Shown here: positions 1-8,501 of the stretch, one piece after another
Layout of the letters: each line of letters begins with the position of its first letter
How positions within the stretch are numbered: the first letter of the stretch is position 1
From: an uncultured Lachnospiraceae bacterium
GTDB lineage: Bacteria > Bacillota > Clostridia > Lachnospirales > Lachnospiraceae
Length of the DNA: 64,000 bases
Reading direction: 5' to 3'
Assembly: GCA_910587295.1 (NCBI GenBank)
Contig: CAJULP010000077.1
Coordinates: forward strand, 62,001-126,000
Position numbers and translations under genes: made by a program
Notes under the pieces: generated by a model
What the model was told of the DNA's origin: nothing
The model's database searches: none
The model's input: the letters and a program-made list of their open reading frames with translations, nothing else

Positions 1-549
1 GATTATCCGGTGTTTGTAAAGCCGGTCAGAGGCAGTGCCAGCTTAAACATCAATCAGGTAAGCGCCGATCGGGAAATGGAAGCGCTTTTTGGGCGGTATG
101 AAGATCTCATGATTCAGGAGTTTATGCATGGACAGGAATATGGCGCGGATGTATATGTTGACATGCTGTCAGGAAAATGTACGTCTATTTTTTTAAAGAA
201 GAAAATCAGGATGCGGGCCGGTGAGACGGACAAGTCTGTTTCCGTGAAAAACCCTGAGCTTTTCAGGATATTACAGGATTTTGTGGAAAAATGTGGTTTT
301 TGCGGAATGATAGACATTGACTTGTTTGAGGAAAATGGGATTTTTTATCTATCAGAAGTAAATCCAAGGTTTGGCGGAGGATATCCCCATGCATATGCCT
401 GCGGTGTGGACATGCCGCAGCAAGTGGTCCAAAATCTTCGGGGTGAGGAAAATCCTGTCAGGATCGGAGAATACCAGGAAGGTATCTGCATGATGAAATA
501 CAATGAAATTGCCATCGTGGATATGAATGGTAAGGAGATTGTTGAATAG
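1..549 (+). CDS. ATP-grasp carboxylate-amine ligase, C-terminal part (5' end outside window)
   Basis: The reading frame is open from base 1, so only the last 182 codons are present. The C-terminal ATP-grasp region is recognisable: acidic residues in DIDLF (about 313-327), then the Mg-binding E-x-N-P-R stretch near 355-369 followed by a glycine-rich GGGYP segment, as in carbamoyl-phosphate-synthase-like and D-Ala-D-Ala-ligase-like proteins. The family joins a carboxylate to an amine or other nucleophile at the cost of ATP. Such orphan ATP-grasp proteins are frequent in Firmicute polysaccharide loci, but their substrate is usually unknown. The stop codon touches the ATG of the next glycosyltransferase, so the two are co-transcribed. 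The family call is secure; the substrate cannot be read from the sequence. Confidence 0.85.
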   Translation, partial: DYPVFVKPVRGSASLNINQVSADREMEALFGRYEDLMIQEFMHGQEYGADVYVDMLSGKCTSIFLKKKIRMRAGETDKSVSVKNPELFRILQDFVEKCGFCGMIDIDLFEENGIFYLSEVNPRFGGGYPHAYACGVDMPQQVVQNLRGEENPVRIGEYQEGICMMKYNEIAIVDMNGKEIVE

Positions 550-1656
550 ATGGGTAAAATATTGATACTTGCCAATTCTTCCGACGGATTATATGATTTC
601 AGAAATGAATTGGTAGAAAAGCTTTTGGAAAAGGAACAGGTGGTGGCAAGCCTTCCGGATCACGTGAAAACGAAAGAGCTTTTGGATGAGGGGTGTAAAG
701 TGATCCATACACCCATCAACAGGCGCGGGATAAACCCCATAGAGGATATAAAGCTTTTTTTCAATTACTGCAGGCTGATGAGGCAGGAAAAACCGGATTT
801 GGTATTGACCTATACGATCAAGCCTAATATTTATGGGGGCTTTTGCTGCAGAGTGATGAAAATACCGTATATTGTGACGATCACAGGGCTTGGCAGCGCC
901 TTTCAAAAGAAAGGGATGCTTCTTGGCATGGTGGTCCAAATGTATCGACTTGGTATAAGGAAAGCGGAATGTGTATTTTTTCAAAATGAAGAAAACCGTA
1001 ATATTTTTGAAAAGTTTGGGATCAAAGGCAAAAGCGGCAGGCTGGTAAAGGGGTCGGGAGTTAATTTAAAGCGACATGAGATGGAAGAATATCCTAAAGG
1101 AAATCCGGTTAAATTTCTTTATGTAGGGCGGATCATGCGGGAAAAGGGGATCATGGAATTTCTTTTGGCGGCGGAAAAACTCCATAGTGATAAGGTCTGT
1201 TTTGAACTGCTGGGGTCGTGTGATGAAGATTTGCAGGATGTTTTAGACGAATATGAAAAAAAAGGCTGTGTGAAGCAGCTTGGGTTTGATCCTCAGGTGC
1301 ATCAGCATTTAAAGGAGTGTTCGGCGCTGGTTCTGCCTACTTATCATGAAGGGATGAGCAATGTTTTGATGGAGGCGTCGGCAACGGGAAGGCCGGTGAT
1401 CGCAACAAATATCAGCGGATGCCGTGAGATATTTGAAGAAGGTCTTACCGGGTTTGGGTGTAAGCCCGGCAGTGCGGAAGAACTGATAGAAGCGATAAGG
1501 AAATTTTTGGCCCTTTCACCGGAGCAGAGGGCTGACATGGGCCGAAAGGCGCGGCAAAAGATGGAAAAAGAATTTGACAGATGGAAAGTGGTTAAGGAGT
1601 ACATGGAGGAAATACATAAGAGCCTGAATAAGGAGGATAAAAATGAATCTGTATGA
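550..1656 (+). CDS. Glycosyltransferase family 4 (GT-B fold), EpsD/CapM-like
   Basis: This 368-residue soluble protein should transfer a sugar from a nucleotide-sugar to a lipid-linked acceptor on the inner face of the membrane. The N-terminal Rossmann half (ILILANSSDGLYDFRNEL) and the segment KPNIYGG near residue 91 match the EpsD/CapM group. The C-terminal half carries the retaining E-x7-E motif (E267 and E275, in HEGMSNVLMEAS) and the usual TNISGCREI loop. It starts directly after the ATP-grasp stop and overlaps the dehydrogenase by 14 bases, so it is translationally coupled. Sugar specificity is not visible. Confidence 0.9.
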   Translation: MGKILILANSSDGLYDFRNELVEKLLEKEQVVASLPDHVKTKELLDEGCKVIHTPINRRGINPIEDIKLFFNYCRLMRQEKPDLVLTYTIKPNIYGGFCCRVMKIPYIVTITGLGSAFQKKGMLLGMVVQMYRLGIRKAECVFFQNEENRNIFEKFGIKGKSGRLVKGSGVNLKRHEMEEYPKGNPVKFLYVGRIMREKGIMEFLLAAEKLHSDKVCFELLGSCDEDLQDVLDEYEKKGCVKQLGFDPQVHQHLKECSALVLPTYHEGMSNVLMEASATGRPVIATNISGCREIFEEGLTGFGCKPGSAEELIEAIRKFLALSPEQRADMGRKARQKMEKEFDRWKVVKEYMEEIHKSLNKEDKNESV

Positions 1657-2959
1657 AAAACTATTAAGTGGAGAAGAGAAGCTGTCACTGGTAGGCCTTG
1701 GCTACGTGGGGATGCCCATTGCCGTTGCCTTTGCAAGAAAGATCAAGGTGGTAGGTTTTGACTTAAACGAAAAGAAGATTGCATTATATAAAAGCGGCAT
1801 TGACCCTACGAAAGAAGTGGGGGATGAGATGATCGGGAGCACTACCGTGGAATTTACCGCAGATCCGTCAAAGCTCCGGGAAGCAAAATTCCATATTGTG
1901 GCGGTGCCTACGCCGGTAAACGACGATCATACGCCGGATTTAAGCCCGGTGGAAGGAGCCAGCCGTATTTTGGGACAAAACCTGACAAAGGGATCTGTGG
2001 TGGTGTTTGAATCTACAGTTTATCCCGGGGTCACGGAAGATATCTGTGTTCCTATTTTGGAAAAAGAATCCGGATTAACATGCGGAGTAGACTTTAAGAT
2101 TGGCTATTCTCCGGAGCGGATCAACCCCGGTGACAAGGTTCATCGTTTGGAGACCATTGTGAAGATCGTATCGGGCATGGATCAGGAGACCTTAGATACG
2201 GTGGCGAAAGTTTATGAGCTTGTGGTGGAGGCAGGCGTCCACCGGGCCGGATCCATCAAGGTGGCGGAGGCTGCCAAGGTAATTGAGAACAGCCAGAGGG
2301 ATATCAACATTGCCTTTATGAACGAGCTGTCCATAATCTTTAATAAGATGGGGATCGATACCAAGTCGGTGTTAGAGGCGGCAGGAACAAAGTGGAATTT
2401 CCTGAAATTTTATCCCGGGCTTGTAGGGGGCCACTGTATCGGCGTGGATCCTTATTATCTGACCTACAAGGCGGAAGAACTTGGATACCATTCCCAGATC
2501 ATCCTTTCCGGACGGCGGATCAATGACGATATGGGGAAATATGTGGCAGAGAGTATGGTAAAGAACCTGATCAAAGCGGATATCCCGGTAAAAAGGGCGA
2601 AAGTGGCAATCCTTGGTTTTACCTTTAAGGAAAACTGCCCGGATACCAGAAATACCAAGGTGATCGATATTTATAAGGAGCTTGGGGAGTATGGGATCAC
2701 GCCTTTGGTGGTGGACCCGGCGGCGGATGCGGAGGAAGCAAAGCGGCTTTACGGCATCACATTTGAAACCATGGATGCGGTGAAGGATATGGATGCGGTG
2801 ATCATTGCCGTTGCCCATAAAGAGTTTTCCGGTCTTGACAAGGAGACGATCGGTCAATTTTATCACACAAAGCATGAAAAGAAGGTGCTGATGGATCTTA
2901 AGGGATTGCTTGACAGGAATGAATATCTGACACAGGATTATATTTACTGGAGATTATAA
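1643..2959 (+). CDS. tviB-like: UDP-N-acetylglucosamine 6-dehydrogenase type nucleotide-sugar dehydrogenase (TviB/WbpO-like)
   Basis: The 438-residue enzyme oxidises C6 of a UDP-hexose(amine) to a uronic acid with two NAD+. The N-terminal GLGYVGMP nucleotide-binding motif lies at residues 18-25, YSPERINPGD near 155-164, the K212/N216 region follows, and the catalytic Cys265 sits in GGHCIGVDPYY. The opening LVGLGYVGMPIAVAFA and overall length match the TviB/WbpO/VipA group (UDP-GlcNAc or UDP-GalNAc dehydrogenase) rather than plain UDP-glucose dehydrogenase. An AGGAGG ribosome site at 1631-1636 fixes the start. The adjacent C4 epimerase is the usual partner, giving UDP-GalNAcA by analogy with Vi antigen synthesis. 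The class is sure; the exact substrate is inferred. Confidence 0.93.
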   Translation: MNLYEKLLSGEEKLSLVGLGYVGMPIAVAFARKIKVVGFDLNEKKIALYKSGIDPTKEVGDEMIGSTTVEFTADPSKLREAKFHIVAVPTPVNDDHTPDLSPVEGASRILGQNLTKGSVVVFESTVYPGVTEDICVPILEKESGLTCGVDFKIGYSPERINPGDKVHRLETIVKIVSGMDQETLDTVAKVYELVVEAGVHRAGSIKVAEAAKVIENSQRDINIAFMNELSIIFNKMGIDTKSVLEAAGTKWNFLKFYPGLVGGHCIGVDPYYLTYKAEELGYHSQIILSGRRINDDMGKYVAESMVKNLIKADIPVKRAKVAILGFTFKENCPDTRNTKVIDIYKELGEYGITPLVVDPAADAEEAKRLYGITFETMDAVKDMDAVIIAVAHKEFSGLDKETIGQFYHTKHEKKVLMDLKGLLDRNEYLTQDYIYWRL

Positions 2960-3011
2960 ATGTTCGGCTGCCGCCTCTTGGGTGGCTTGCGATGTGCAGG
3001 AGAGGAAAAAG

Positions 3012-3986
3012 ATGGGATATCGGGATATAACGTTTGAAGCGGACAGTGTGTTTTTGGTGACAGGAGGCGCCGGTTTTATCGGTTCTAACCTGTGTGAGGC
3101 GATTCTTTCCATGGGGTATGCGGTCAGGTGCCTGGACAACCTTTCTACCGGGAAATATGAGAATATTGAGCCTTTTTTGGAGAACCCCAGGTTTACCTTT
3201 ATCAAAGGGGATATCAGGGAGCTGGATACCTGTATGGAAGCCGCAAAAGATGTGGATTATGTTTTAAACCAGGCTGCCTGGGGGAGTGTTCCAAGAAGTA
3301 TTGAGATGCCTCTTTTGTATGAGGAGATCAACATCAGGGGAACTTTAAATATGATGGAGGCGTCCCGGTTAAACGGGGTGAAGAAGTTCGTGTACGCATC
3401 CAGCTCTTCCGTTTACGGCGACCATCCGCAGCTTCCCAAAAAAGAAGGACAGGAAGGAAAGCTTCTTTCCCCTTATGCGCTGACTAAGCGTGTGGATGAG
3501 GAGTATGGAAGGCTTTATAAGGTACTCTACGGGCTGGATACCTATGGGATGCGGTATTTTAATGTGTTTGGGAGAAGGCAGGATCCGGAAGGAGCCTATG
3601 CGGCCGTGATTCCCAAATTTATCAAGCAGCTGATGGACGGCGAAGTACCTACGATCAATGGTGACGGCCGGCAGTCCAGGGATTTTACCTATATAGACAA
3701 TGTGATCGAAGCGAATTTGAAAGCCTGTAAGGCGTCTTCAGAGGCGGCCGGCGAGGCGTTTAATATTGGTGCAGGCGGCCGGGAATATCTGATTGATGTA
3801 TACCATGAGCTTTGCCATGCCCTTGGCAGGGATGTGGAGCCCCATTTTGGCCCGGACCGGGCAGGGGATATTAAGGATTCCAACGCAGACATCGGCAAGG
3901 CAAGGGAACTTTTGGGGTATGACCCTGAATATGATTTTGCAAAAGGGATCAGCCTTGCAATTGACTGGTATAAGGAGAATCTGTAA
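3012..3986 (+). CDS. tviC-like: UDP-GlcNAc(A) C4-epimerase, extended SDR family (TviC/WbpP-like)
   Basis: The 324-residue extended short-chain dehydrogenase interconverts gluco and galacto configuration at C4 of a UDP-sugar. The NAD motif GGAGFIG is at residues 18-24, the catalytic Ser/Tyr/Lys region is SSSSVYG followed by Y155-x3-K159, and the GSVPRSIE segment near residue 91 is typical of WbpP/TviC-type epimerases that accept N-acetylated substrates. The open frame extends to a GTG at 2982, but an AGGAGAGG ribosome site at 2998-3005 lies in front of the ATG at 3012, so I chose 3012. Together with the preceding dehydrogenase it would supply UDP-GalNAcA. C2-acetamido uronic acid as the product is inference. 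Confidence 0.92.
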   Translation: MGYRDITFEADSVFLVTGGAGFIGSNLCEAILSMGYAVRCLDNLSTGKYENIEPFLENPRFTFIKGDIRELDTCMEAAKDVDYVLNQAAWGSVPRSIEMPLLYEEINIRGTLNMMEASRLNGVKKFVYASSSSVYGDHPQLPKKEGQEGKLLSPYALTKRVDEEYGRLYKVLYGLDTYGMRYFNVFGRRQDPEGAYAAVIPKFIKQLMDGEVPTINGDGRQSRDFTYIDNVIEANLKACKASSEAAGEAFNIGAGGREYLIDVYHELCHALGRDVEPHFGPDRAGDIKDSNADIGKARELLGYDPEYDFAKGISLAIDWYKENL

Positions 3987-4742
3987 GTGAAAATTGCAGT
4001 GAGATTAGACGACATAACACCTGATATGGATTGGGAAGGCTTCCTGCGTTTTAAAGCGCTTCTTGACCGGTATCAGGTGAAGCCGCTTATAGGGGTCATT
4101 CCCCAAAACAGGGATGAAAATGTAAAAGGCAGCGGGAACGGAAGGCCAGGGGATTTCTGGGCATATATCCGAAAGCTGCAGGAGGAAGGCTGGGTGGTGG
4201 CTATGCACGGGTTTGAGCATGTCTATACCACCCAAAGGGGAGGCTTGTTTCCACTGAATCATTTTTCTGAGTTTGCGGGACTTCCCTATGAAAAGCAAAG
4301 ACAGATGTTGGAGGACGGGAAAAAGCTCCTGGAGGATAAGGGAGTTGTTACAGATCTTTTTATGGCGCCGGCTCATTCCTATGACCGAAATACCCTAAAG
4401 GCCCTTAAAGATACGGGGTTTAAAGGGATTACCGACGGGTTTGGGGATTGTCCTTATGTGTATCAGGGACTTACCTTTTATCCCATTTCCTTTCGGTTTT
4501 CTGCCACATTAAAAAAGAAAAAAGGATATTCCACCATGGTGGTCCATACCGGAACGAATACGGAAAAAGAGATGGAACAGTACGAAGGGTATTTCCAGAG
4601 GGGAGATGTCACGTGGATTTCTTATGGGGAATACTTAAATGTTAAGGCAGCAAAACGGGGGATTTTGGGAAGGTGCCGGGAATTTCTGATGGCAACGGGG
4701 AAATTTTGGCTGGTGAAGCTGATGCGGGAAAATGGAGTTTGA
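3987..4742 (+). CDS. DUF2334-type polysaccharide deacetylase-like protein
   Basis: This 251-residue protein starts with GTG directly after the epimerase stop, with AAGGAG upstream around 3970-3975. The N-terminus MKIAVRLDDITPDMDW with adjacent acidic D8/D9, the MHGFEH motif near the middle and the MAPAHSYDRNTL segment are those of DUF2334 proteins, a branch of the NodB-like (carbohydrate esterase 4) deacetylase superfamily with an Asp-His-His metal site. No signal peptide or membrane helix is visible, so it would act in the cytoplasm, for example on a nucleotide-linked or lipid-linked amino sugar before flipping. Placement after the UDP-HexNAc enzymes suits N-deacetylation, but the substrate is unproven. 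Confidence 0.82.
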   Translation: MKIAVRLDDITPDMDWEGFLRFKALLDRYQVKPLIGVIPQNRDENVKGSGNGRPGDFWAYIRKLQEEGWVVAMHGFEHVYTTQRGGLFPLNHFSEFAGLPYEKQRQMLEDGKKLLEDKGVVTDLFMAPAHSYDRNTLKALKDTGFKGITDGFGDCPYVYQGLTFYPISFRFSATLKKKKGYSTMVVHTGTNTEKEMEQYEGYFQRGDVTWISYGEYLNVKAAKRGILGRCREFLMATGKFWLVKLMRENGV

Positions 4743-4748
4743 CCAAAT

Positions 4749-6119
4749 ATGAAGAAAAAGATAGATTTGTTTACCGTCATAAATTTTTTAGCCTGCATGC
4801 TGTTTTATGTATTTTTTGCTTTTCTTGATGGTGCGGTGATTTGCGTGGATTCTCCGTCATATATCAATATGCAAAGCTCAAGAGAGCCTTTATACCCAAT
4901 ATTATTGGCTCTGGCCAGGTGTATTTTTAAAGGGGGGCAGGAAGGGGATTATTTGGCTGCAGTTGCTTTTTTTCAAAGCATTTTGATGGCGGTTTCCGTG
5001 TTTGCATTAGAGGAATATTTACGGAAAAAATTGAATGTTTCCAAGATAGCTTCCGTGCTTGTAATGTTGATACCGCTGGCGGTATCCCTTCTTTGCCGTT
5101 TTGCCGCCAGACGGGGATCTATGTATTCCAACAGTATTTTAACAGAAGGCATAGCCATTCCTCTTTATTTACTTTTTTTTCGGTTTCTGATAGAATATAT
5201 TGCCAGTAACACTCAAAAAAGCTTGTGTTGGTGTCTGGCATTATCGTTTTTGATGATTTCTACCAGAAAGCAGATGCTTTTTGCATTTGTATTGCTGCTC
5301 TTTGCAATTATTTATGTTGCAGGCAGGAAGAAAAAGGCAGGCTATGGAATTGCCACTGTTTTATTAAGTATTATCTTGGTTTTTGGTGCAAACATGATAT
5401 TTGATGTTGGCTATAATTATATGGTAAGAGGGGAGCGGACCACGCACTCCAGTGATATCAGGTTTATTGCAACGGTGGCTTTTTATACCGCAGACAGAGA
5501 GGATGCCGTATTCATAGAGGATGCGGATGTCAGGGAGCTGTTTTTGGAAATATATGATACCTGCGAGGAACAAGGATATTTAGGACATAGCGCAGGCAAG
5601 GGATGGAAGGAAAGGGTTTCCCATTTTGGCGATAATTATGACAAGATTCAGATTGATACCATGTGGCCCCAAACAAGCGCCTATGTGCAACAGCATTTTG
5701 ACTGCAGCAATGCACAGATCAGTGAATATGAAGATGAGATTATGGGACAAATCAGCAAAGATGTTATTCCGCGGTATATTGGCCAAGTAATCCGGATCTT
5801 TTGGGATAATTTTCTGGCAGGGATGGTTTTGACAGTTTCCCAATTTCACCCTGTTTTGATTTACTATAGCATTGTAGTATATATGATATATCTTATTTTG
5901 CTAATTATATCGTCAAAAACTGATAAAGATAAAAAAGTATTTTTATTTTCAGCGGCAGTTTTTATTGCAGTGGTCTTTAACGTAGGGCTGGTTTCCCTGG
6001 TTATTTTCTGTCAGACGCGATACACGATATATAATATGGCATTGTTTTATATTGCCCTTATTGTAATGGCTGATGCACAGTTAAGGAAACGAAAGGGAGC
6101 ACGCAAGAAGGGCTCATGA
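4749..6119 (+). CDS. Multi-pass membrane protein, possible GT-C glycosyltransferase
   Basis: 456 residues with roughly nine or ten hydrophobic helices. I do not recognise a named family. After the first helix comes an acidic, externally placed loop (CVDSPSYINM) followed by EPLYP, which resembles the first-loop acidic motif of GT-C enzymes that use polyprenyl-phosphate sugars. A hydrophilic segment of about 110 residues (about 225-335) lies outside the helices. Base composition is richer in A and T than in the flanking genes, and codons such as ATA are commoner, so it may have come from another source. The role as a glycan-modifying membrane transferase is inferred from position. Confidence 0.6.
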   Translation: MKKKIDLFTVINFLACMLFYVFFAFLDGAVICVDSPSYINMQSSREPLYPILLALARCIFKGGQEGDYLAAVAFFQSILMAVSVFALEEYLRKKLNVSKIASVLVMLIPLAVSLLCRFAARRGSMYSNSILTEGIAIPLYLLFFRFLIEYIASNTQKSLCWCLALSFLMISTRKQMLFAFVLLLFAIIYVAGRKKKAGYGIATVLLSIILVFGANMIFDVGYNYMVRGERTTHSSDIRFIATVAFYTADREDAVFIEDADVRELFLEIYDTCEEQGYLGHSAGKGWKERVSHFGDNYDKIQIDTMWPQTSAYVQQHFDCSNAQISEYEDEIMGQISKDVIPRYIGQVIRIFWDNFLAGMVLTVSQFHPVLIYYSIVVYMIYLILLIISSKTDKDKKVFLFSAAVFIAVVFNVGLVSLVIFCQTRYTIYNMALFYIALIVMADAQLRKRKGARKKGS

Positions 6120-6128
6120 GGGAAAGGT

Positions 6129-7286
6129 ATGGGTATCAATATGGAAACTCCTATCCGCATATTGCATGTTCTAGGCGGCACCAATTTAGGCGGCGCTGAA
6201 AGCCGGACTATGGATCTGTACCGCCACATGGACAAAAGCATGGTGCAGTTTGACTTTCTGGTACATACGGACAAGGAAGGGTATTTTGATAAGGAAATTG
6301 AAGAACTTGGGGGACATATTTACCGTGTTTCCCGTTTTCGTGTTTATAACTATTTTTCTTATGTACGCCAATGGAAACGATTTTTTAAGGTTCATCATGA
6401 GTACAGAGCGGTACAGGGGCATATGACCAGCACGGCGGCAATTTATCTGCCCATTGCAAAAAAGGCCGGGATTTCTGTTACCATTGCCCATGCGAGAAGT
6501 GCCGGAGTAGATCGGGGGATAAAAGGTGCCCTGACCCGGTATTTAAGGCGAAACCTTCCGGAAAAGACAGACTTTATGTTTACCTGTTCTAGGCTGGCAG
6601 GCATATCCGTTTTTGGAAAGAAGGCGGTGGAAGAAGGAAAAACGGTTTTCCTGCCTAATGCCATTGACTGCGGAAATTTTGCATACAATCCGGAAATGCG
6701 CAAAAAAATAAGGGAAGAGCTTGGGATTGCGGATCAATATGTGATCGGACATGTGGGCAGGTTTCATTACGCAAAAAACCATGAGTATCTTTTAAGGGTA
6801 TTTGCGGCATTATGCCAGGCCAAGGCAGATGCCGGGGATCATCATAAAGCCAGGATTGAGTATAGGCTTCTTCTTTTAGGGGAAGGGGAGCGGATGGAAC
6901 TGGTAAGGCAGCAGGCGAAAGATCTTGGCATAGAAGAACTGATATGTTTTGCGGGAAATAAAGGTAATGTATATGACTATTATCAGGCTATGGACTATTT
7001 TGTCTACCCTTCCAGATACGAAGGGCTTCCGGGTACGGTGGTGGAGGCACAGGCATCCGGGCTCAGATGTCTGATTTCCGACAGTATCTGTGAGGAAGTG
7101 GGGATCACGGACCTTCTGCATACCATGAGCCTTGAAAAAACACCGAAGGAGTGGGCGGATTATATCATAAAAACCAGGGATTATGACAGAGTAAGTTATT
7201 GGGAAGAGGTAAAAAAGGCAGGATTTGATGTGACGGCGCAGGCAGGGAAGATGATGGAGTTTTACGAGACGGGGAACTGGGTATGA
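6129..7286 (+). CDS. Glycosyltransferase family 4
   Basis: The 385-residue GT-B protein begins ILHVLGGTNLGGAESRTMDLYRH, the usual N-terminal acceptor-domain signature with the Gly-Gly-Ala-Glu loop. In the C-terminal half are the VIGHVGRFHYAKNH nucleotide-binding strand and the SRYEGLPGTVVEA E-x7-E motif. A GAGGGA ribosome site lies 6-7 bases before the ATG at 6129; an internal ATG at 6141 is possible. It overlaps the next GT4 by four bases (ATGA), so the two are coupled and may add consecutive sugars. No sugar specificity can be read. Confidence 0.9.
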   Translation: MGINMETPIRILHVLGGTNLGGAESRTMDLYRHMDKSMVQFDFLVHTDKEGYFDKEIEELGGHIYRVSRFRVYNYFSYVRQWKRFFKVHHEYRAVQGHMTSTAAIYLPIAKKAGISVTIAHARSAGVDRGIKGALTRYLRRNLPEKTDFMFTCSRLAGISVFGKKAVEEGKTVFLPNAIDCGNFAYNPEMRKKIREELGIADQYVIGHVGRFHYAKNHEYLLRVFAALCQAKADAGDHHKARIEYRLLLLGEGERMELVRQQAKDLGIEELICFAGNKGNVYDYYQAMDYFVYPSRYEGLPGTVVEAQASGLRCLISDSICEEVGITDLLHTMSLEKTPKEWADYIIKTRDYDRVSYWEEVKKAGFDVTAQAGKMMEFYETGNWV

Positions 7287-8470
7287 AAAAAATTATGCTG
7301 ATAACGCCAATGCTCCATCAGGGTGGATTTGAGAGAGTCTGTGTGATGACTGCCCGGCTTTTGCAAGAGGATTATGAAGTAGTGGTGGTTGTGTTTTCCA
7401 TGGAAGACATAGCGTTTGATATATCAGGGATCAAGGTGATCGACCTAAAGCTCCCTGCGCGGAAAGGGAAATTGGGGAAACTCTTCAATATCCTGAGAAG
7501 GTGTCTTAAACTTAGCTTTCTGCAAAGAAGGTTAAAAACAGATGTATCTTACAGTTTTGGGATGAGCGCTAACATTTCCAATGCGCTCAGCTTTGGGGCA
7601 AAGAAAAAGATAGCGGCATGTCATTCCTTTGAGGAGATAAAGGATAATTCCTATATGAAGCTGATAGGACGCCATGCGGATATGGTGGTTTGCTGTTCCC
7701 AAAAAATGACGGAACTGACAAAAAATCTTTATGGCTTTGACCATGTGAGGACTCTTTGGAATCCTTGTGACATTGAAGAAATTTTGGAACAAAGCAGCCA
7801 TACTAAGGGGGAAGATTTAATGTTTTTCCGGTCAGGGCATAAGGTTTTGGTGTCTATGGGACGGGAGGACGATGTAAAGGGATTTTGGCATCTGTTAAAG
7901 GTGTTCCGTAAAATTTATGAAAATGAACCGGATAGCAGATTGGCGGTCATAGGGGAAGGAAATTTTGAAGAGTACAAAAAGCTGGCAGATGAGTTAGGGA
8001 TCAGGAACAGGGTATTATTTACAGGTCTTAAGAAAAACCCCTTTCCTTACTTGCGTTTATCAGCGTGTTACCTGCTCACTTCATTAAGCGAAGGGCTTCC
8101 CAATGCCCTCGTAGAAGCATTGGCTTTATCCTTGCCCATTGTGTCTGTAAACTGCCTGTCCGGTCCGGCGGAAATTTTAAACCGAGATTGGCAGGAGGCA
8201 GAAGGAAAGGAAGAAACTTATTTGGCTGATTTTGGGATTCTGACGCCAAGGCTTCCGGAAAAAAGAGATTTTACCGTAACATGGAAGGATGAAGGTAAAA
8301 GGGAACTATTGCTTGAAAAGTCCCAGGAGGAATTTGCAAAAGCGGTCATTGGCCTTTTTCAGGATAGAGCATTGTACGATAAGTATCGGGAATCTGCCTT
8401 AGGACGGGCGCGGGATTTCTCAAAGGAAGCGTATTTAAAAGGGTTGGTTTCCTGCATAGATAATCTGTAG
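7283..8470 (+). CDS. Glycosyltransferase family 4
   Basis: 395 residues. The N-terminal loop reads LHQGGFERVCVMTA, a divergent form of the GGAE motif of GT4 enzymes. The C-terminal domain has VLVSMGREDDVKG and the E-x7-E motif in LSEGLPNALVEAL, followed by SVNCLSGPAEIL. It is joined to the preceding GT4 by an ATGA overlap and followed after 31 bases by an asparagine-synthase-like gene. It is expected to work on the cytoplasmic face on a lipid-linked acceptor. The family is sure; donor and acceptor are unknown. Confidence 0.89.
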   Translation: MKKIMLITPMLHQGGFERVCVMTARLLQEDYEVVVVVFSMEDIAFDISGIKVIDLKLPARKGKLGKLFNILRRCLKLSFLQRRLKTDVSYSFGMSANISNALSFGAKKKIAACHSFEEIKDNSYMKLIGRHADMVVCCSQKMTELTKNLYGFDHVRTLWNPCDIEEILEQSSHTKGEDLMFFRSGHKVLVSMGREDDVKGFWHLLKVFRKIYENEPDSRLAVIGEGNFEEYKKLADELGIRNRVLFTGLKKNPFPYLRLSACYLLTSLSEGLPNALVEALALSLPIVSVNCLSGPAEILNRDWQEAEGKEETYLADFGILTPRLPEKRDFTVTWKDEGKRELLLEKSQEEFAKAVIGLFQDRALYDKYRESALGRARDFSKEAYLKGLVSCIDNL

Positions 8471-8501
8471 ACAGCCTAAAAGAAGGGATAATGTTGCCTG
8501 T

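Noticed and set aside
589..984. Minus-strand open frame of 131 codons, and similar minus-strand frames along the window
   Set aside because: They lie wholly opposite well-supported glycosyltransferase genes, have no ribosome site or recognisable domain, and are expected shadows of a coding strand.
8471..8501. Promoter or riboswitch before the first AsnB-like gene
   Set aside because: The gap is only 31 bases and has no -35/-10 pair or stable stem.
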